Source of the DNA: Hydrogenophilus sp. | GTDB lineage: Bacteria; Pseudomonadota; Gammaproteobacteria; Burkholderiales; Thiobacillaceae | DNA length: 36,596 nt | Reading direction: 5' to 3' | Assembly (NCBI GenBank): GCA_020692235.1 | Contig: JAIMKU010000010.1 | Location: forward strand, 11,872 to 48,467 | In this document: positions 1 to 9,181 of the stretch, piece after piece | How the letters are laid out: each line of letters begins with the position of its first letter | How positions within the stretch are numbered: position 1 is the stretch's first letter | The notes under the pieces: model-generated | The model's input: the letters and a program-made list of their open reading frames with translations, nothing else | Databases searched by the model: none | What the model was told of the DNA's origin: nothing | Position numbers and translations under genes: made by a program

Positions 1-1247
1 GGGTCGGACCAGGGCGTCTGGGCGGCGTACTTGTCGTCCTTGGGCCGGGGCAGACCGGTGAGAGAGAACGTGTTGAGATCGGTGTAGCCGCCGTCGCGCA
101 GGAAATATTCCAGAACCAGGCCGGTGCGCTCGAAGGGGTGTACCTCGGTCCATACCCGGATCACCTTGGTTGGGAAATAGCGGTTGGCAAAGACCAACAC
201 GAAACGGCCGCCCGATTTTAGCGTCCGGCGCACCTCGGCAAAGATCGTCAGCGGGTGGATGAGATATTCCACCGAGACGGTGCAGACCACGGCGTCAAAT
301 GTGTCGTCGGCGAAGGGCAGGCGTGGATCGGTATTGAGGTCATGCACCACCCGCTCGCTGAGGACCGGATTCGCCGCCAGTTCATCGGCATTCATGCCCA
401 GACCGGCGACCGAGGCGGGTTGGGCGTCACCGAGATGAGGCTTCCAACTGGCCATCAGGTCCAGCACCTTGGCGCCTGGCGGCAGCAGCCGGCCATAGAG
501 CTTTTCCATTTGCCTGGTGGCGACGCGGTCGAGGTGGTCTACCATGCGCGGTGCCTGGTAGAAGCGGCTGTCGGGCTCGGTGCTGGCTCGTTCGAAGGCG
601 TCGGCGGTGAAGAAATCGGTTGGCTGATCCCGCCAACGTACCTGCATTCCCTGGCCTTTGCCTGCGATCAACTCCGGGATGTCCTGGGCCGCGCCACCAC
701 GCTGGCTGCCAGCCTGCCAGACATTGAGTATGCGAGCGCCGACGGTGAGCGAGCGGTTGGCCAGCGGATGGCTCAGGTCGGCCACGATACGCCCGTTCGC
801 TATCTCGCCAACACGGAAAGGCGTGATGTCTTCGGCGGTGGTGCCGCACACACTGGCGATCAGCCCCTTGGGGTAGAAACGCCCGGCATTGGCCAGCAAT
901 GGCTGACCGTTGCTCGACCAACGCTCGACGTGTTTGCTGTCGAAGGTCAAGCATTGGGCCGGCTCATGGCCAGGCAGCAACCGGCCGTGTGCGAATTCGA
1001 CAGTCGCAGTGGCACCGACCGGCTGGTCGACTACGGCGGTTTCCAATTCGGGGGGGAAGTAGTCCCGCCATAGATTCAAGCGGTTGGCGACGTAGAGGTC
1101 GGTATGTCGGGCGTGTTCGGAGCGCCAGCTCAACTTGAACTCGATGGCGGCGAAATCACGCGCCGTGGTGCGCTCCAGTGGCGTGTGGCCGACGGCGTCG
1201 CCAGTCGTGGCCTCCTCGCTGGCATAGAACCCTTCGGCGAAGTCCAC
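1..1247 (-). CDS. SAM-dependent methyltransferase, 3' end outside window
   Basis: The open frame runs from a GTG at 1245-1247 to the left edge without a stop, at least 415 codons. It starts two bases after the metG stop, with an AAGGTG ribosome site inside the metG end, so it is probably co-translated with metG. The N-terminal half (about residues 1-220) is a domain I do not firmly recognise; an FKBP-like fold is possible. From about residue 230 it is a class I methyltransferase. Motif I is the unusual VLDLMASW rather than a glycine-rich loop, followed by GLGMNADELAANP, then LPFADDTFDAVVCTVSVEYL and LKSGGRFVLVFANR. I recall a methyltransferase family in plants and cyanobacteria with the similar DLMSSW motif I. 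The substrate is unknown and the C-terminus is cut by the window edge. Confidence 0.75.
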   Translation of the reverse strand, partial: MDFAEGFYASEEATTGDAVGHTPLERTTARDFAAIEFKLSWRSEHARHTDLYVANRLNLWRDYFPPELETAVVDQPVGATATVEFAHGRLLPGHEPAQCLTFDSKHVERWSSNGQPLLANAGRFYPKGLIASVCGTTAEDITPFRVGEIANGRIVADLSHPLANRSLTVGARILNVWQAGSQRGGAAQDIPELIAGKGQGMQVRWRDQPTDFFTADAFERASTEPDSRFYQAPRMVDHLDRVATRQMEKLYGRLLPPGAKVLDLMASWKPHLGDAQPASVAGLGMNADELAANPVLSERVVHDLNTDPRLPFADDTFDAVVCTVSVEYLIHPLTIFAEVRRTLKSGGRFVLVFANRYFPTKVIRVWTEVHPFERTGLVLEYFLRDGGYTDLNTFSLTGLPRPKDDKYAAQTPWSD

Positions 1248-1249
1248 GA

Positions 1250-3328
1250 TTATTTCACCTTCATACCCGGCTGGGCGCCCGCGTCCGGCGACAGTATGAA
1301 CAGGCCGGGCGCATCGCCCGAGGCGGCCAGCACCATGCCCTCGCTCAGGCCGAACTTCATCTTGCGCGGTGCCAGGTTAGTGACCATCACGGTCATCCGG
1401 CCGACCAGCGTTGCCGGGTCATAGGCCGACTTGATGCCGGCAAAGACCTGGCGCGGCTTGGCCTCGCCAATGTCCAGTTCCAGTCGCAGCAGCTTGTCGG
1501 CGCCTTCGACATGGTTGGCCGAGATGATGCGGGCGATGCGCAGGTCGACCTTGGCGAAGTCGTCGATGGTGATGTAGTCAGGCGTGGCCGTTTTTACCTC
1601 GTCCGTCGTGGCTTCGTGCTGCTGGTGCTCGGCGTGCCGGGTCGGGGCCGGCGTCGGTGTCGGTTCAAGGCTCTGCCTGTTTTCCTCGACCATGGCATCG
1701 ACCTGTTTTGGCTCGATGCGGGTCATCAGGTGCTGGTATTCGTTGATGGCGTGACCGGCAGCTAGCGGCGACCAGTCGTCGGTCCAGGCCAGGGCTGGAA
1801 TATTAAGGAAGGCTTCGACCTGCTCGGCCAGTTTGGGTAGTACCGGTTTGAGATACAACGTCAGGTCGCGGAACAGGGTCAGTGCCGTGGAGCAGACTGT
1901 GTGCAGATCGGTCTCGCGGCCTTCCTGTTTGGCCATCTCCCAGGGTTTGTTGGCGGCGATGTACAGGTTGGCGACATCCGCGAGGCGCATGATCTCGCGC
2001 AGCGCCCGGCCATAGTCGCGATTCTCGAAGCTCAGAGCGATTTCGCCGGCCTTATATGTGGTTTCAAACTCGGCCGTGGCGGTGGCATCGACCGAGCCTA
2101 ATTTTCCGGCGAAGCGCTTGCCGATGAACCCGGCGCAGCGGCTGGCGATGTTGACGTACTTGCCGATCAGGTCGGAGTTTACCTTGGCGATGAAGTCGTC
2201 CAGGCTGAGGTCGATGTCCTCCATGCTGCCGTTCAGCTTGGCGGCGTAGTAGTAGCGCAGCCATTCCGGGTTGAGGCGTTTAAGGTAGCTCGCGGCGGTG
2301 ATGAAGGTGCCGCGCGACTTGGACATCTTGGCGCCGTTGACGGTCAGAAAGCCGTGGGCGAACAGTTTGGTCGGCGTGCGATAGCCGGCGTGGCGCAGCA
2401 TCGCCGGCCAGAACAGGGCGTGGAAATACAAAATATCTTTGCCGATGAAGTGGTACAGCTCGGCGTCTGAATCGGGCCCCCAATAGTCGTCGAAGGCGAT
2501 GCCTTGTTTCGCGCAGAGTTGCTTGAAACTGCCCATGTAGCCGACCGGCGCATCGAGCCAAACGTAAAAGTACTTGCCCGGCGCATCGGGGATTTCAAAG
2601 CCGAAGTAGGGCGCGTCGCGCGAGATGTCCCAGTCGGTCAGCTTGCTCTCGCCCTCCGCACCCAGCCATTCCTGCATCTTGTTGGCGGCCTCGGGTTGCA
2701 GGGAACCGCTCTTGGTCCATTGCCGCAAGAATGCCTGGCAGCGCTGGTCCGAGAGCTTGAAGAAGTAATGGTCGGAGCTGCGTAATTCCGGTTTGGCCCC
2801 GGATACGGCGGAGTAGGGGGCGATGAGTTCGGTTGGGGCATAGGCGGCGCCGCACACCTCGCAGTTGTCGCCGTACTGGTCCTTGGCGTGGCACTTCGGA
2901 CACTCGCCCTTGATGAAGCGGTCCGGCAGGAACAGGTTCTTTACCGGGTCGTAGAACTGCTCGATGGAACGTACCTCGATCAGGTCCTCGGCCTTCAAAG
3001 TGCGGTAGATACCCTGGGCGAATTCCTTGGTTTCGTTCGAGTTGGTCGAGCCGTAGTTATCGAAGGCGACGTGGAACGCGGCGAAGTCGTCGTGATGTTC
3101 CTGCCAGACGCGGGCGATCAGTTGCTCCGGCGTGATGCCTTCCTTCTCGGCGCGCAACATGATCGGCGTGCCGTGGGTGTCGTCAGCGCAGACATAGTGG
3201 CAGGTATTGCCGCGCATCTTCTGGAAGCGGACCCATATATCGGTCTGGATGTACTCGACCAGGTGGCCGAGGTGGATGGCACCGTTGGCGTAGGGCAGGG
3301 CCGAGGTGACTAAAATCTTGCGTGTCAT
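1250..3328 (-). CDS. metG: Methionyl-tRNA synthetase
   Basis: Charges tRNA-Met and initiator tRNA with methionine in the cytoplasm. At 692 residues it is the long, dimeric form. The class I signature HLGH is at residues 19-22, and the KMSKS loop is present as [11 protein letters not shown] at about residue 340. A zinc knuckle with two CxxC pairs (CPKC and CEVC) lies at about residues 150-170. The C-terminal part from [18 protein letters not shown] is the tRNA-binding/dimerisation domain. A P-, T- and H-rich linker precedes it. The gene is divergent from the broken transporter at 3383, and the methyltransferase follows it after two bases. Confidence 0.98.
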   Translation of the reverse strand: MTRKILVTSALPYANGAIHLGHLVEYIQTDIWVRFQKMRGNTCHYVCADDTHGTPIMLRAEKEGITPEQLIARVWQEHHDDFAAFHVAFDNYGSTNSNETKEFAQGIYRTLKAEDLIEVRSIEQFYDPVKNLFLPDRFIKGECPKCHAKDQYGDNCEVCGAAYAPTELIAPYSAVSGAKPELRSSDHYFFKLSDQRCQAFLRQWTKSGSLQPEAANKMQEWLGAEGESKLTDWDISRDAPYFGFEIPDAPGKYFYVWLDAPVGYMGSFKQLCAKQGIAFDDYWGPDSDAELYHFIGKDILYFHALFWPAMLRHAGYRTPTKLFAHGFLTVNGAKMSKSRGTFITAASYLKRLNPEWLRYYYAAKLNGSMEDIDLSLDDFIAKVNSDLIGKYVNIASRCAGFIGKRFAGKLGSVDATATAEFETTYKAGEIALSFENRDYGRALREIMRLADVANLYIAANKPWEMAKQEGRETDLHTVCSTALTLFRDLTLYLKPVLPKLAEQVEAFLNIPALAWTDDWSPLAAGHAINEYQHLMTRIEPKQVDAMVEENRQSLEPTPTPAPTRHAEHQQHEATTDEVKTATPDYITIDDFAKVDLRIARIISANHVEGADKLLRLELDIGEAKPRQVFAGIKSAYDPATLVGRMTVMVTNLAPRKMKFGLSEGMVLAASGDAPGLFILSPDAGAQPGMKVK

Positions 3329-3382
3329 GAGTGCGGCTTTCTTGCTAAATTGGCCGCTATTTTACGCTGGGGGAATGAGGGA

Positions 3383-4257
3383 ATGGCAGCAAAGCGGGCC
3401 GCCACGCTGAATCCAGGGGTCAGACCGATCGAGGCCTGGGCCTGGTCGATGTTTGATTTCGCAAACTCCGGTTACACCATGGTGGTCATCACCGCCGTGT
3501 TCAACGCCTATTTTGTCGCGCGTATCGCCGGCAACGCCAACTGGGCCAGCCTGGCCTGGACCTTGGCCCTGGCGCTGTCCTATGCCTTGATTATGGTCAG
3601 CGCGCCGGCCGTCGGGGCCTACGCCGACCGGCATCTGGCCAAGAAACGCCTGCTGGCGCTGACTACCCTCGGTTGCGTAGTGGCTACGGCGGGACTGGGC
3701 CTGGCCGGACCGGGCGACATCTGGCTGGCGGCGGGCCTGGTGGTGGTGAGTAATTTCTTTTCGGCAGCGGCGAGAACCTCATCGCCGCCTTCCTGCCCGA
3801 ACTGGCGCGCGGCCGCGGCCTGGGCCGTCTATCCGGTTGGGGCTGGGGCCTGGGCTATGTCGGTGGCCTGTTAACCCTGGGCCTGTGTCTGGCCTGGGTC
3901 AATCATGCCCAGGGGCAGGGCGGGAGCGCCGATGCCTTCGTGCCGGTGACCCTGTGGATTACCGCCGGCATGTTTTTGCTGGCCAGCCTGCCGACCTTCT
4001 TGTTTCTGCGCGAGCGAGGTCCGGGGCAAAAGGTACCGGCTCACCCAGACCAGGGCACTTACCTGCAGTTACTCGATACGCTGGCCACATTGCGGGGCTT
4101 CCCGGATACCGCCCGCTTCCTGATCTGTATCGTGTTCTATCAGGCCGGCGTGCAGGCGGTCATTATCGGCTTACTGGTCCTGGCCAGGGTGGATGTGCGG
4201 CGGGGACGGCGGCGGGCGTTGAGAAAGTTGCCCGGCTTAGCCGTCCTGCCGGATTGA
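3383..4257 (+). pseudogene. UMF1/Atg22-type MFS transporter, broken
   Basis: The N-terminal part starts at ATG 3383, eight bases after GGGGGA. It has the family opening WAWSMFDFANSGY and helices up to about residue 140. In the T-rich stretch at about 3755-3763 the frame is lost. Family-like sequence resumes in another frame (GSGENLIAAFLPELARGRGLGR, read with one extra T), so one base is missing. A second defect follows. The text FYQAGVQAVI, normally in the middle of the protein, joins directly to IGLLVLARVDVRRGRRRA, which resembles the family C-terminus, so several helices appear deleted internally. About 290 codons remain, against roughly 420 in the family. Such proteins transport small solutes, and this one is unlikely to work. 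Confidence 0.8.
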
Positions 4258-4271
4258 AATCCGCCGTCCAT

Positions 4272-4589
4272 CTACTCGCCTGACACTAGCCCGCCGCTCA
4301 ACCATTGCGGCACAAAGACTCCCCAGCAGGTATTGCCTTCCAGCAGGCGCGGGCCCGAGGCGGTCAAGACAAAATCCCAGGCGATGGCATGGATGGTCGA
4401 ACCGCGATGCTCGGTAATGACGCGCAGGGTAATGGCCCGATCGACGGTCGCCAGATCGGCCAGGGCAGGTTGGTCCTCCAGACATTCCTGGATGAGGTAG
4501 GTGTTGCGTTTGCCGCACCGGGCCAGAAACGCGCCGGCTGCCTCCGGGGCGATGGCCGCGCCGGCGAATTCCTGAATCAAGCTGGCCAT
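4272..4589 (-). CDS. Short ATP-grasp-like protein (C-terminal fragment?)
   Basis: A 105-residue protein whose ATG overlaps the last 13 bases of srkA. AGGAG stands five bases before that ATG, so translation is probably coupled to srkA. The segments TYLIQECLEDQPALADL, AITLRVITEHRG and PRLLEGNTCWG resemble the last third of sugar-transfer-associated ATP-grasp proteins (lipid-linked or polysaccharide ligases). In those the final motif supplies metal and ATP ligands. The family is usually about 300 residues, so the ATP-binding front half is absent. It could be a decayed gene that gained a start through srkA, or a small protein with its own role. It converges with the broken transporter, 14 bases away. 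Confidence 0.5.
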   Translation of the reverse strand: MASLIQEFAGAAIAPEAAGAFLARCGKRNTYLIQECLEDQPALADLATVDRAITLRVITEHRGSTIHAIAWDFVLTASGPRLLEGNTCWGVFVPQWLSGGLVSGE

Positions 4590-5554
4590 AAAGGCTCCTC
4601 GTCCATCAATGCGATCTGCTCGCGCAGTTCAAGAATACGTTCTTCCCAATAGCGCGGCTCGTTGAACCAAGGAAAGGCGGCAGGGAAGGCCGGGTCGTCC
4701 CAGCGTCGAGCGATCCACGCCGAGTAGTGGATCAGGCGCAAGGTGCGCAGGGCCTCGACCAGGTGCAATTCGCGCGGATCGAACGCCACGAAGTCTTCAT
4801 AACCGGCCAGTACGTCGGACAACTGCCGGGTCATATCGCCCCGGCTGCCGGACAGCAGCATCCACAGGTCCTGCACCGCCGGCCCCATGCGGCTGTCGTC
4901 GAAATCGACGAAATGTGGCCCATCGTCGGTCCATAGTACGTTGCCCATGTGACAGTCGCCGTGCAGGCGGATGTGGCTGACATCGCCGGCGCGGTCGAAG
5001 GCGCGCCGCACCCCTGCCAATGCCTGGGCCGAGACGCCGCTCCAGACCTCGCGTAATTCTTTTGGCAGCCAGTCGTGGGCCAGCAGGAAGCCGCGCGGTT
5101 CGACGCCAAAACTCTCGATGTCTAGGGTGGGGCGATGCCGGTAGATATTCAGCGCGCCCACCGCGTGGATGCGGCCGATGAAGCGGCCGAGCCATTCCAG
5201 CGTCGCCGGGTCGGACAACTCCGGCACCCGGCCACCCCGACGCGGGTAGACGGCGAAGCGGAAGCCGGCGTGTTCGAACAGGGTCCGGCCGGCGATCACC
5301 ATGGGCGGCACGACCGGAATTTCCCGTTCCGCCAGATCGAGGGTAAAGGCGTGATCTTCCAGGATTTCGGCATTGGACCAGCGGCCCGGGCGATAAAACT
5401 TGGCGACCACGGCAGGCGCATCTTCCAGCCAGATTTGATAGACCCGATTTTCATAGCTGTTCAGAGCGATCAGTCGGCCATCGGCGTGCAGTCCGATACT
5501 TTCGAGTGCATCGAGCACGCAATCGGGCATCAGCGTGGCGTAAGGGTGGGTCAT
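4577..5554 (-). CDS. srkA: Stress response kinase A (YihE family)
   Basis: A cytoplasmic protein kinase of the aminoglycoside-phosphotransferase fold. In E. coli SrkA counters stress-induced death, including MazEF-linked death. At 325 residues it is full length. Visible residues are the ATP lysine in VVAKFYRP (about K52), the catalytic loop RLHGDCHMGNVLW (HGD 198-200, Asn205), and the metal-binding DFDD at 217-220. The opening SYENRVYQIWLED matches the family. It is divergent from the cyclohydrolase gene (47 bases apart), and its stop is overlapped by the ATP-grasp-like ORF. Confidence 0.93.
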   Translation of the reverse strand: MTHPYATLMPDCVLDALESIGLHADGRLIALNSYENRVYQIWLEDAPAVVAKFYRPGRWSNAEILEDHAFTLDLAEREIPVVPPMVIAGRTLFEHAGFRFAVYPRRGGRVPELSDPATLEWLGRFIGRIHAVGALNIYRHRPTLDIESFGVEPRGFLLAHDWLPKELREVWSGVSAQALAGVRRAFDRAGDVSHIRLHGDCHMGNVLWTDDGPHFVDFDDSRMGPAVQDLWMLLSGSRGDMTRQLSDVLAGYEDFVAFDPRELHLVEALRTLRLIHYSAWIARRWDDPAFPAAFPWFNEPRYWEERILELREQIALMDEEPLWPA

Positions 5555-5601
5555 GGCAAATTGCGATAAACTAAAACCACTGCATCATAACCGAGCGCCT
5601 T

Positions 5602-6243
5602 ATGTCCGATTGTTGCGATCACGATTGCCAGTCGCCTTACCAACCCGGCCACCTGGGCATCCCCCAGGTGGCCAAGTTCGATCCTGGCGCCTTCGAACAG
5701 GCGGTGACCGATCTGCTCAAGGCCTGTGGTGTGGCACCGGACAGCGAGCATACCGGTCGTACCGCGCACCGGGTGCGCGAGTTATGGCAACGGCGTTTGC
5801 TGGGTGGCTATGACATGGACCCGGGTGAGGTTCTGGGCGACGGCTTCGAGGATAGCCGCGACGACATGGTGGTGGTGCATGGTATTGCCATCCACGGCGT
5901 CTGCCCGCATCACCTGGTGCCCTTCCGTGGCGTCGCTCACGTGGCCTATATCCCCGGCGGTCGCCTGCACGGTTTCGGCCGCATCGCCCGGATGGTCGAT
6001 GCCATCGGTCACCGCTTCACCTACCAGGAATGGATGACCCGCGACATCGCCGAGGCGCTGATCGGCCATGGCCACGCCCAGGGTGCCGCCTGCGTGATCG
6101 AGGCGGAACAGCTCTGCTTACTGCTGGGTGAAGATCGTCGTGGCGATGAGCGGGTAGTGACCCAGGCCTTTTCCGGGACCTTTCGCGATAGTCCACAACT
6201 GCGCAACGAGTTTCTGCGCGCTATCGGCGGGCGTTTGCCCTAG
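5602..6243 (+). CDS. Divergent GTP cyclohydrolase I homologue
   Basis: A 213-residue protein of the FolE fold. FolE turns GTP into dihydroneopterin triphosphate for folate. The zinc site is kept: Cys101, His103 and His104 in CPHHLVPF, and Cys172 in EAEQLC. The QE pair that recognises guanine is present at 142-143 (YQEWMT), as is HVAYIPGG. Other conserved positions differ. The histidine two residues before the second zinc cysteine is Gln170, the usual arginine-rich motif after it is replaced by LLLGEDRRGDE, and the Ser-Lys of the LSK segment is Gly-Arg. The N-terminus is Cys/His-rich (CCDHDC). It may be a specialised paralogue rather than the main folate enzyme. A small gene follows after 24 bases. 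Confidence 0.8.
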   Translation: MSDCCDHDCQSPYQPGHLGIPQVAKFDPGAFEQAVTDLLKACGVAPDSEHTGRTAHRVRELWQRRLLGGYDMDPGEVLGDGFEDSRDDMVVVHGIAIHGVCPHHLVPFRGVAHVAYIPGGRLHGFGRIARMVDAIGHRFTYQEWMTRDIAEALIGHGHAQGAACVIEAEQLCLLLGEDRRGDERVVTQAFSGTFRDSPQLRNEFLRAIGGRLP

Positions 6244-6267
6244 CGTTTCATTACACAGGTGACGACG

Positions 6268-6549
6268 ATGACCAAGATCATTTCTCAAACCGAGCCGGAC
6301 TACGACGAGACGCGCATCGTCGAACGTCCGGACGGGTTTTACTGGACGTTTGCCGAGACCGGCGAATTATTTGGCCCATATCCGACCTTGATCGAGGCGG
6401 TGCAGGATATGAATTACAAGGCCGATGCCAACCTGGAGCCGGCCGAGACGCTGGAAGAAGTGGAAGACGAGCTCGGTCTGACCGGCTGGGTGGACCCCGA
6501 TACCGGCGAGCTGGCGGAAGACACCCTAACTCACCTGGAAGATCATTGA
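6268..6549 (+). CDS. Small acidic protein of unknown function
   Basis: I do not recognise this 93-residue protein. ATG 6268 is chosen because AGGTGA sits five bases upstream; an in-frame GTG at 6259 would add three residues. It is strongly acidic, with no signal or membrane segment. Residues 14-45 (RIVERPDGFYWTFAETGELFGPYPTLIEA) resemble small proteins with a repeated aromatic/Gly-Pro pattern, and the tail GWVDPDTGELAEDT is negatively charged. It follows the cyclohydrolase-like gene by 24 bases and is probably co-transcribed with it. Confidence 0.7.
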   Translation: MTKIISQTEPDYDETRIVERPDGFYWTFAETGELFGPYPTLIEAVQDMNYKADANLEPAETLEEVEDELGLTGWVDPDTGELAEDTLTHLEDH

Positions 6550-6668
6550 ACTCCCTATGTGCCGGCCCTGGGTGCATGACGCCTGCCCCGGCCATGGCGC
6601 ATGTGTCAAATAAATACCCCGGTCGGCGCATTTGCGTGCCGTCCAGCCTTACGCGTTGTGCGCCAAGC

Positions 6669-7334
6669 TCATGGTGCGGGCGAACGCGGCGGCTCGGTTT
6701 GGTCTTTTCGGCTCAACTGCTTGATCTCGTGCTGGCCAAGACAGCGCCAGGGCCGGGGGACCAGCCCCGGAACCCGCGCCCGATAACGGCGATAGGCGTC
6801 GCCGAAGACCTCCACCAGCTTCTGTTCCTCCAGCCGGCTGCCGATGGCTAGATAGATCGTGATGGTTATGGCCGCCGCCAGCCAGCCGGGGTTCAGGTCG
6901 CGGGTCCAGAGGTAGAGCAGACCCAGGCTGTACCAGGGGTGGCGAACGCAGCGGTGCAGGGGCGACAGGATCAGGGTCTCGCGGTAGTCGCCGGGGGTGT
7001 CATATTGGCGTAACTGGCGCAGGCCGAGGAAGTCCATGCCGTCGTACCAGCGCATGGTCCAGAGAAAGCCGGCCAGGGCGATCAGAAAGGTGGTCCATGC
7101 GATCCATGCGGGCCAGTGCCAGAGCGGTTCGCCGGGGTAGGACCAGGTCAGGGCCAGGGGCGGCAGTGCCAGGATTGCAGCCTGGAGGTTGTAGAGCAGG
7201 CGGTAACGGGTCTTCAGGGCGGGCCAGCGCTGGATCAAAAGGCGCTTGGTACGGCTTCCGGCCAGCCAGGAATGGCATAGGCCATACAGGCCCCAAGCCA
7301 GGCAGATGGCCGTGAGATAGGTGCTATCGTTCAC
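6669..7334 (-). CDS. Isoprenylcysteine/PE-type membrane methyltransferase
   Basis: A 221-residue integral membrane protein with about five or six hydrophobic segments. The GTG at 7332-7334 is preferred because GGGGGTAA lies just upstream and the start falls five bases after the rlmJ stop. The longer frame to 7394 would run inside rlmJ. The C-terminal signature LHRCVRHPWYSLGLLYLW, then RLEEQKLVEVFGDAYRRYRARVPGLVPRP, is that of the ICMT/PEMT superfamily. These enzymes use SAM to methylate lipids or prenylated substrates at the membrane. The actual substrate cannot be told. Confidence 0.8.
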   Translation of the reverse strand: MNDSTYLTAICLAWGLYGLCHSWLAGSRTKRLLIQRWPALKTRYRLLYNLQAAILALPPLALTWSYPGEPLWHWPAWIAWTTFLIALAGFLWTMRWYDGMDFLGLRQLRQYDTPGDYRETLILSPLHRCVRHPWYSLGLLYLWTRDLNPGWLAAAITITIYLAIGSRLEEQKLVEVFGDAYRRYRARVPGLVPRPWRCLGQHEIKQLSRKDQTEPPRSPAP

Positions 7335-7338
7335 CCAT

Positions 7339-8181
7339 TTACCCCCGCTGTTCAAGTCGATAGCCGGCACCGGCGTCCTGGCCCAGCAGATCAACCAGGT
7401 AGGGCATGAGCGTGGTCAGTTGCGCTGCCAGTTGCCAGGGCGGGTTGATGATGAACAGGCCGCTGCCATGCATCCCAAGACCGTCCGGACTCGGTCCCCG
7501 GATAGTCAGGGCGACATCGAGCCAGGCATCGACCGGCAAGTGTTTCAGACGATCCGGAAACTGGCGCGCCTCGTCGCGTTGCAACTGGGGATACCAGATG
7601 ACATAGGTACCGGTGGCAAAGCGGCCCAGTGCGTCTTTCATGGCCTTCGGCACCCGTCGGTAATCCTCTTTGAGTTCATAGGACGGGTCGATCAGCACAA
7701 TTCCTCTGCGCGGCTGGGGCGGTAGTACCGCCTTCAGTCCGTCGAGGCCGTCCAGCGCCGCAACCTTGATGCGATGGCTGTACTCGGCGAAGGTGTGACG
7801 GAGCATCTCGGCGTCGGTGGAATGCAGTTCGAACAACCTCAGTTGATCGTCTCGCCGCATCAGTTGGCGGGCTAGCCAGGGCGAACCCGGATAGAGGCGC
7901 AAATTGCCGTTGGCATTCAACTTGCGTACCTGATCGAGGTAATCGGCCAATAGCTCGGGCAGGTCGTTGCGTTGCCAGAGCCGGCCGATGCCGGTCTCGA
8001 ATTCGCCGAGCTTGCGGGCGTATTCGGAGTGCAGGTCGTAGATGCCGGCACCGGCATGGCTGTCCACATACCACCATGGTTTGGCCTTCTTGTTCATATG
8101 GCGCAGGATGGCCACCAGCAGGCAATGCTTGAGGACGTCGGCATGGTTGCCGGCATGAAAGGCGTGTCGATAGCTGAGCAT
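7339..8181 (-). CDS. rlmJ: 23S rRNA (adenine-2030-N6)-methyltransferase
   Basis: Methylates A2030 of 23S rRNA with SAM. The protein has the usual 280 residues. It shows the family opening MLSYRHAFHAGNHADVLKH, the SAM region WWYVDSHAGAGIYDL, and the catalytic loop IDPSYE (a DPPY-type motif) with YELKEDY after it. The C-terminus GMHGSGLFIINPPW is also typical. The membrane methyltransferase starts five bases after its stop, so the two are likely transcribed together. Confidence 0.95.
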   Translation of the reverse strand: MLSYRHAFHAGNHADVLKHCLLVAILRHMNKKAKPWWYVDSHAGAGIYDLHSEYARKLGEFETGIGRLWQRNDLPELLADYLDQVRKLNANGNLRLYPGSPWLARQLMRRDDQLRLFELHSTDAEMLRHTFAEYSHRIKVAALDGLDGLKAVLPPQPRRGIVLIDPSYELKEDYRRVPKAMKDALGRFATGTYVIWYPQLQRDEARQFPDRLKHLPVDAWLDVALTIRGPSPDGLGMHGSGLFIINPPWQLAAQLTTLMPYLVDLLGQDAGAGYRLEQRG

Positions 8182-8295
8182 AGGGCTCGTTCGTAAGTAT
8201 CAGGGCGTAATTCTAGGCAGTTTCCAGGTTTTGAAATCGGGTAGTCTGAAATCTGGTAGACTTGACGACGACTTCATATCGGGGACAGGTGTGCC

Positions 8296-8751
8296 ATGGG
8301 CAAGATCATTCTACGGTGGTTCGTTATCATATTGGTGGCCTTGCTGGCGCTGACCGCAGGCTGGGTGTGGCTCACCCTGAGCTGGACCTACTCGGAAGGC
8401 GAGCGGGCCGGTTATATCCAGAAGTTCTCCAGTAAAGGCTGGCTATGCAAGACTTGGGAGGGCGAGATTGCCATGGTCACCATGCCGGGCGCCATCCCGG
8501 ATAAATTCGTTTTCAGTGTGCGCGACGATGCGGTGGCTGCGCGCATCAATACCCTGGCCGGCAGACGGCTGGTGTTGCACTATCAACAGCATAAATTCGT
8601 GCCCTCCAGTTGTTTCGCGGAGACCGAATACTTCATCACCGACGCCCAACCGGTGGAGGACAACCTGGTAGCCCCGGCATCGTCACGGCCGATCCCGGTC
8701 AGCCCGGCTCCATCTCTGCCCGTGTCTCCGGCACCATTGCCCGGCAACTGA
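8296..8751 (+). CDS. Conserved membrane-anchored hypothetical protein
   Basis: A 151-residue protein with one N-terminal hydrophobic helix (about residues 6-27, FVIILVALLALTAGWVWL) and the rest probably periplasmic. Its core, YSEGERAGYIQKFSSKGWLCKTWEGE, belongs to a small conserved family that databases sometimes mislabel as 6-phosphogluconate dehydrogenase. No dehydrogenase motif is present. It has two cysteines and a Pro/Ser-rich tail of about 30 residues. AGGTG precedes ATG 8296. Function unknown. The PKD-like secreted protein follows after 40 bases. Confidence 0.75.
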   Translation: MGKIILRWFVIILVALLALTAGWVWLTLSWTYSEGERAGYIQKFSSKGWLCKTWEGEIAMVTMPGAIPDKFVFSVRDDAVAARINTLAGRRLVLHYQQHKFVPSSCFAETEYFITDAQPVEDNLVAPASSRPIPVSPAPSLPVSPAPLPGN

Positions 8752-8791
8752 ACTATGCTTGATTTGGCCACGTTGAAATCAGGAGGGAAGG

Positions 8792-9181
8792 ATGGCCAAC
8801 AAGCAAATTGCACTTATGGCGTGTCTGCTGGCGTTCGGCCTCGGTTCGGCCTATGCCGAGCCTACCATCACCGGGATGAAGGCAAGCCCGGCAAGGGCGC
8901 AGACCAAGGCTGCGGTCAAGGTCGTGATCCGCGGCAAGGGTTTGGAGGATGCGATCTGCGCACTGTGGATCAATTTTGGCGATGGTAGCGCAACTGTTCG
9001 CGAGATGGATTGGAGCAAGAAGGTACGCTTTCCCATAGCCGTAAAGAAAAGCTATGCGAGGCCTGGAAAATACCGTGTTTCTTTCAGTCATGGGAACCAA
9101 TTCGGGCATGTATCTGAAGTGTCTGGGCAGCGCCGCAACCACGGTGACGGTCGTAGCCCCGCCACCGAAATAGATATTTAG
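8792..9181 (+). CDS. Secreted PKD-like protein, C-terminus frameshifted
   Basis: Starts with a clear signal peptide (cleavage near AYA-EP, residue 22) behind a strong AGGAGG site at 8781. The mature part reads [12 protein letters not shown], then [16 protein letters not shown] and [12 protein letters not shown], the strand pattern of a PKD-type beta domain. After about 9083 the annotated frame turns into an unconvincing tail. One base removed from the TTTCTTTC run instead gives [18 protein letters not shown], then VTVVAPPPK and a stop at 9171-9173, which is a much better domain end. The gene probably carries a one-base insertion, real or from assembly. Function in the envelope is unknown. Confidence 0.7.
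   Translation: MANKQIALMACLLAFGLGSAYAEPTITGMKASPARAQTKAAVKVVIRGKGLEDAICALWINFGDGSATVREMDWSKKVRFPIAVKKSYARPGKYRVSFSHGNQFGHVSEVSGQRRNHGDGRSPATEIDI

Noticed and set aside
255-1073. Plus-strand 272-codon frame
   Set aside because: It is the antisense of the partial methyltransferase, which has clear motifs.
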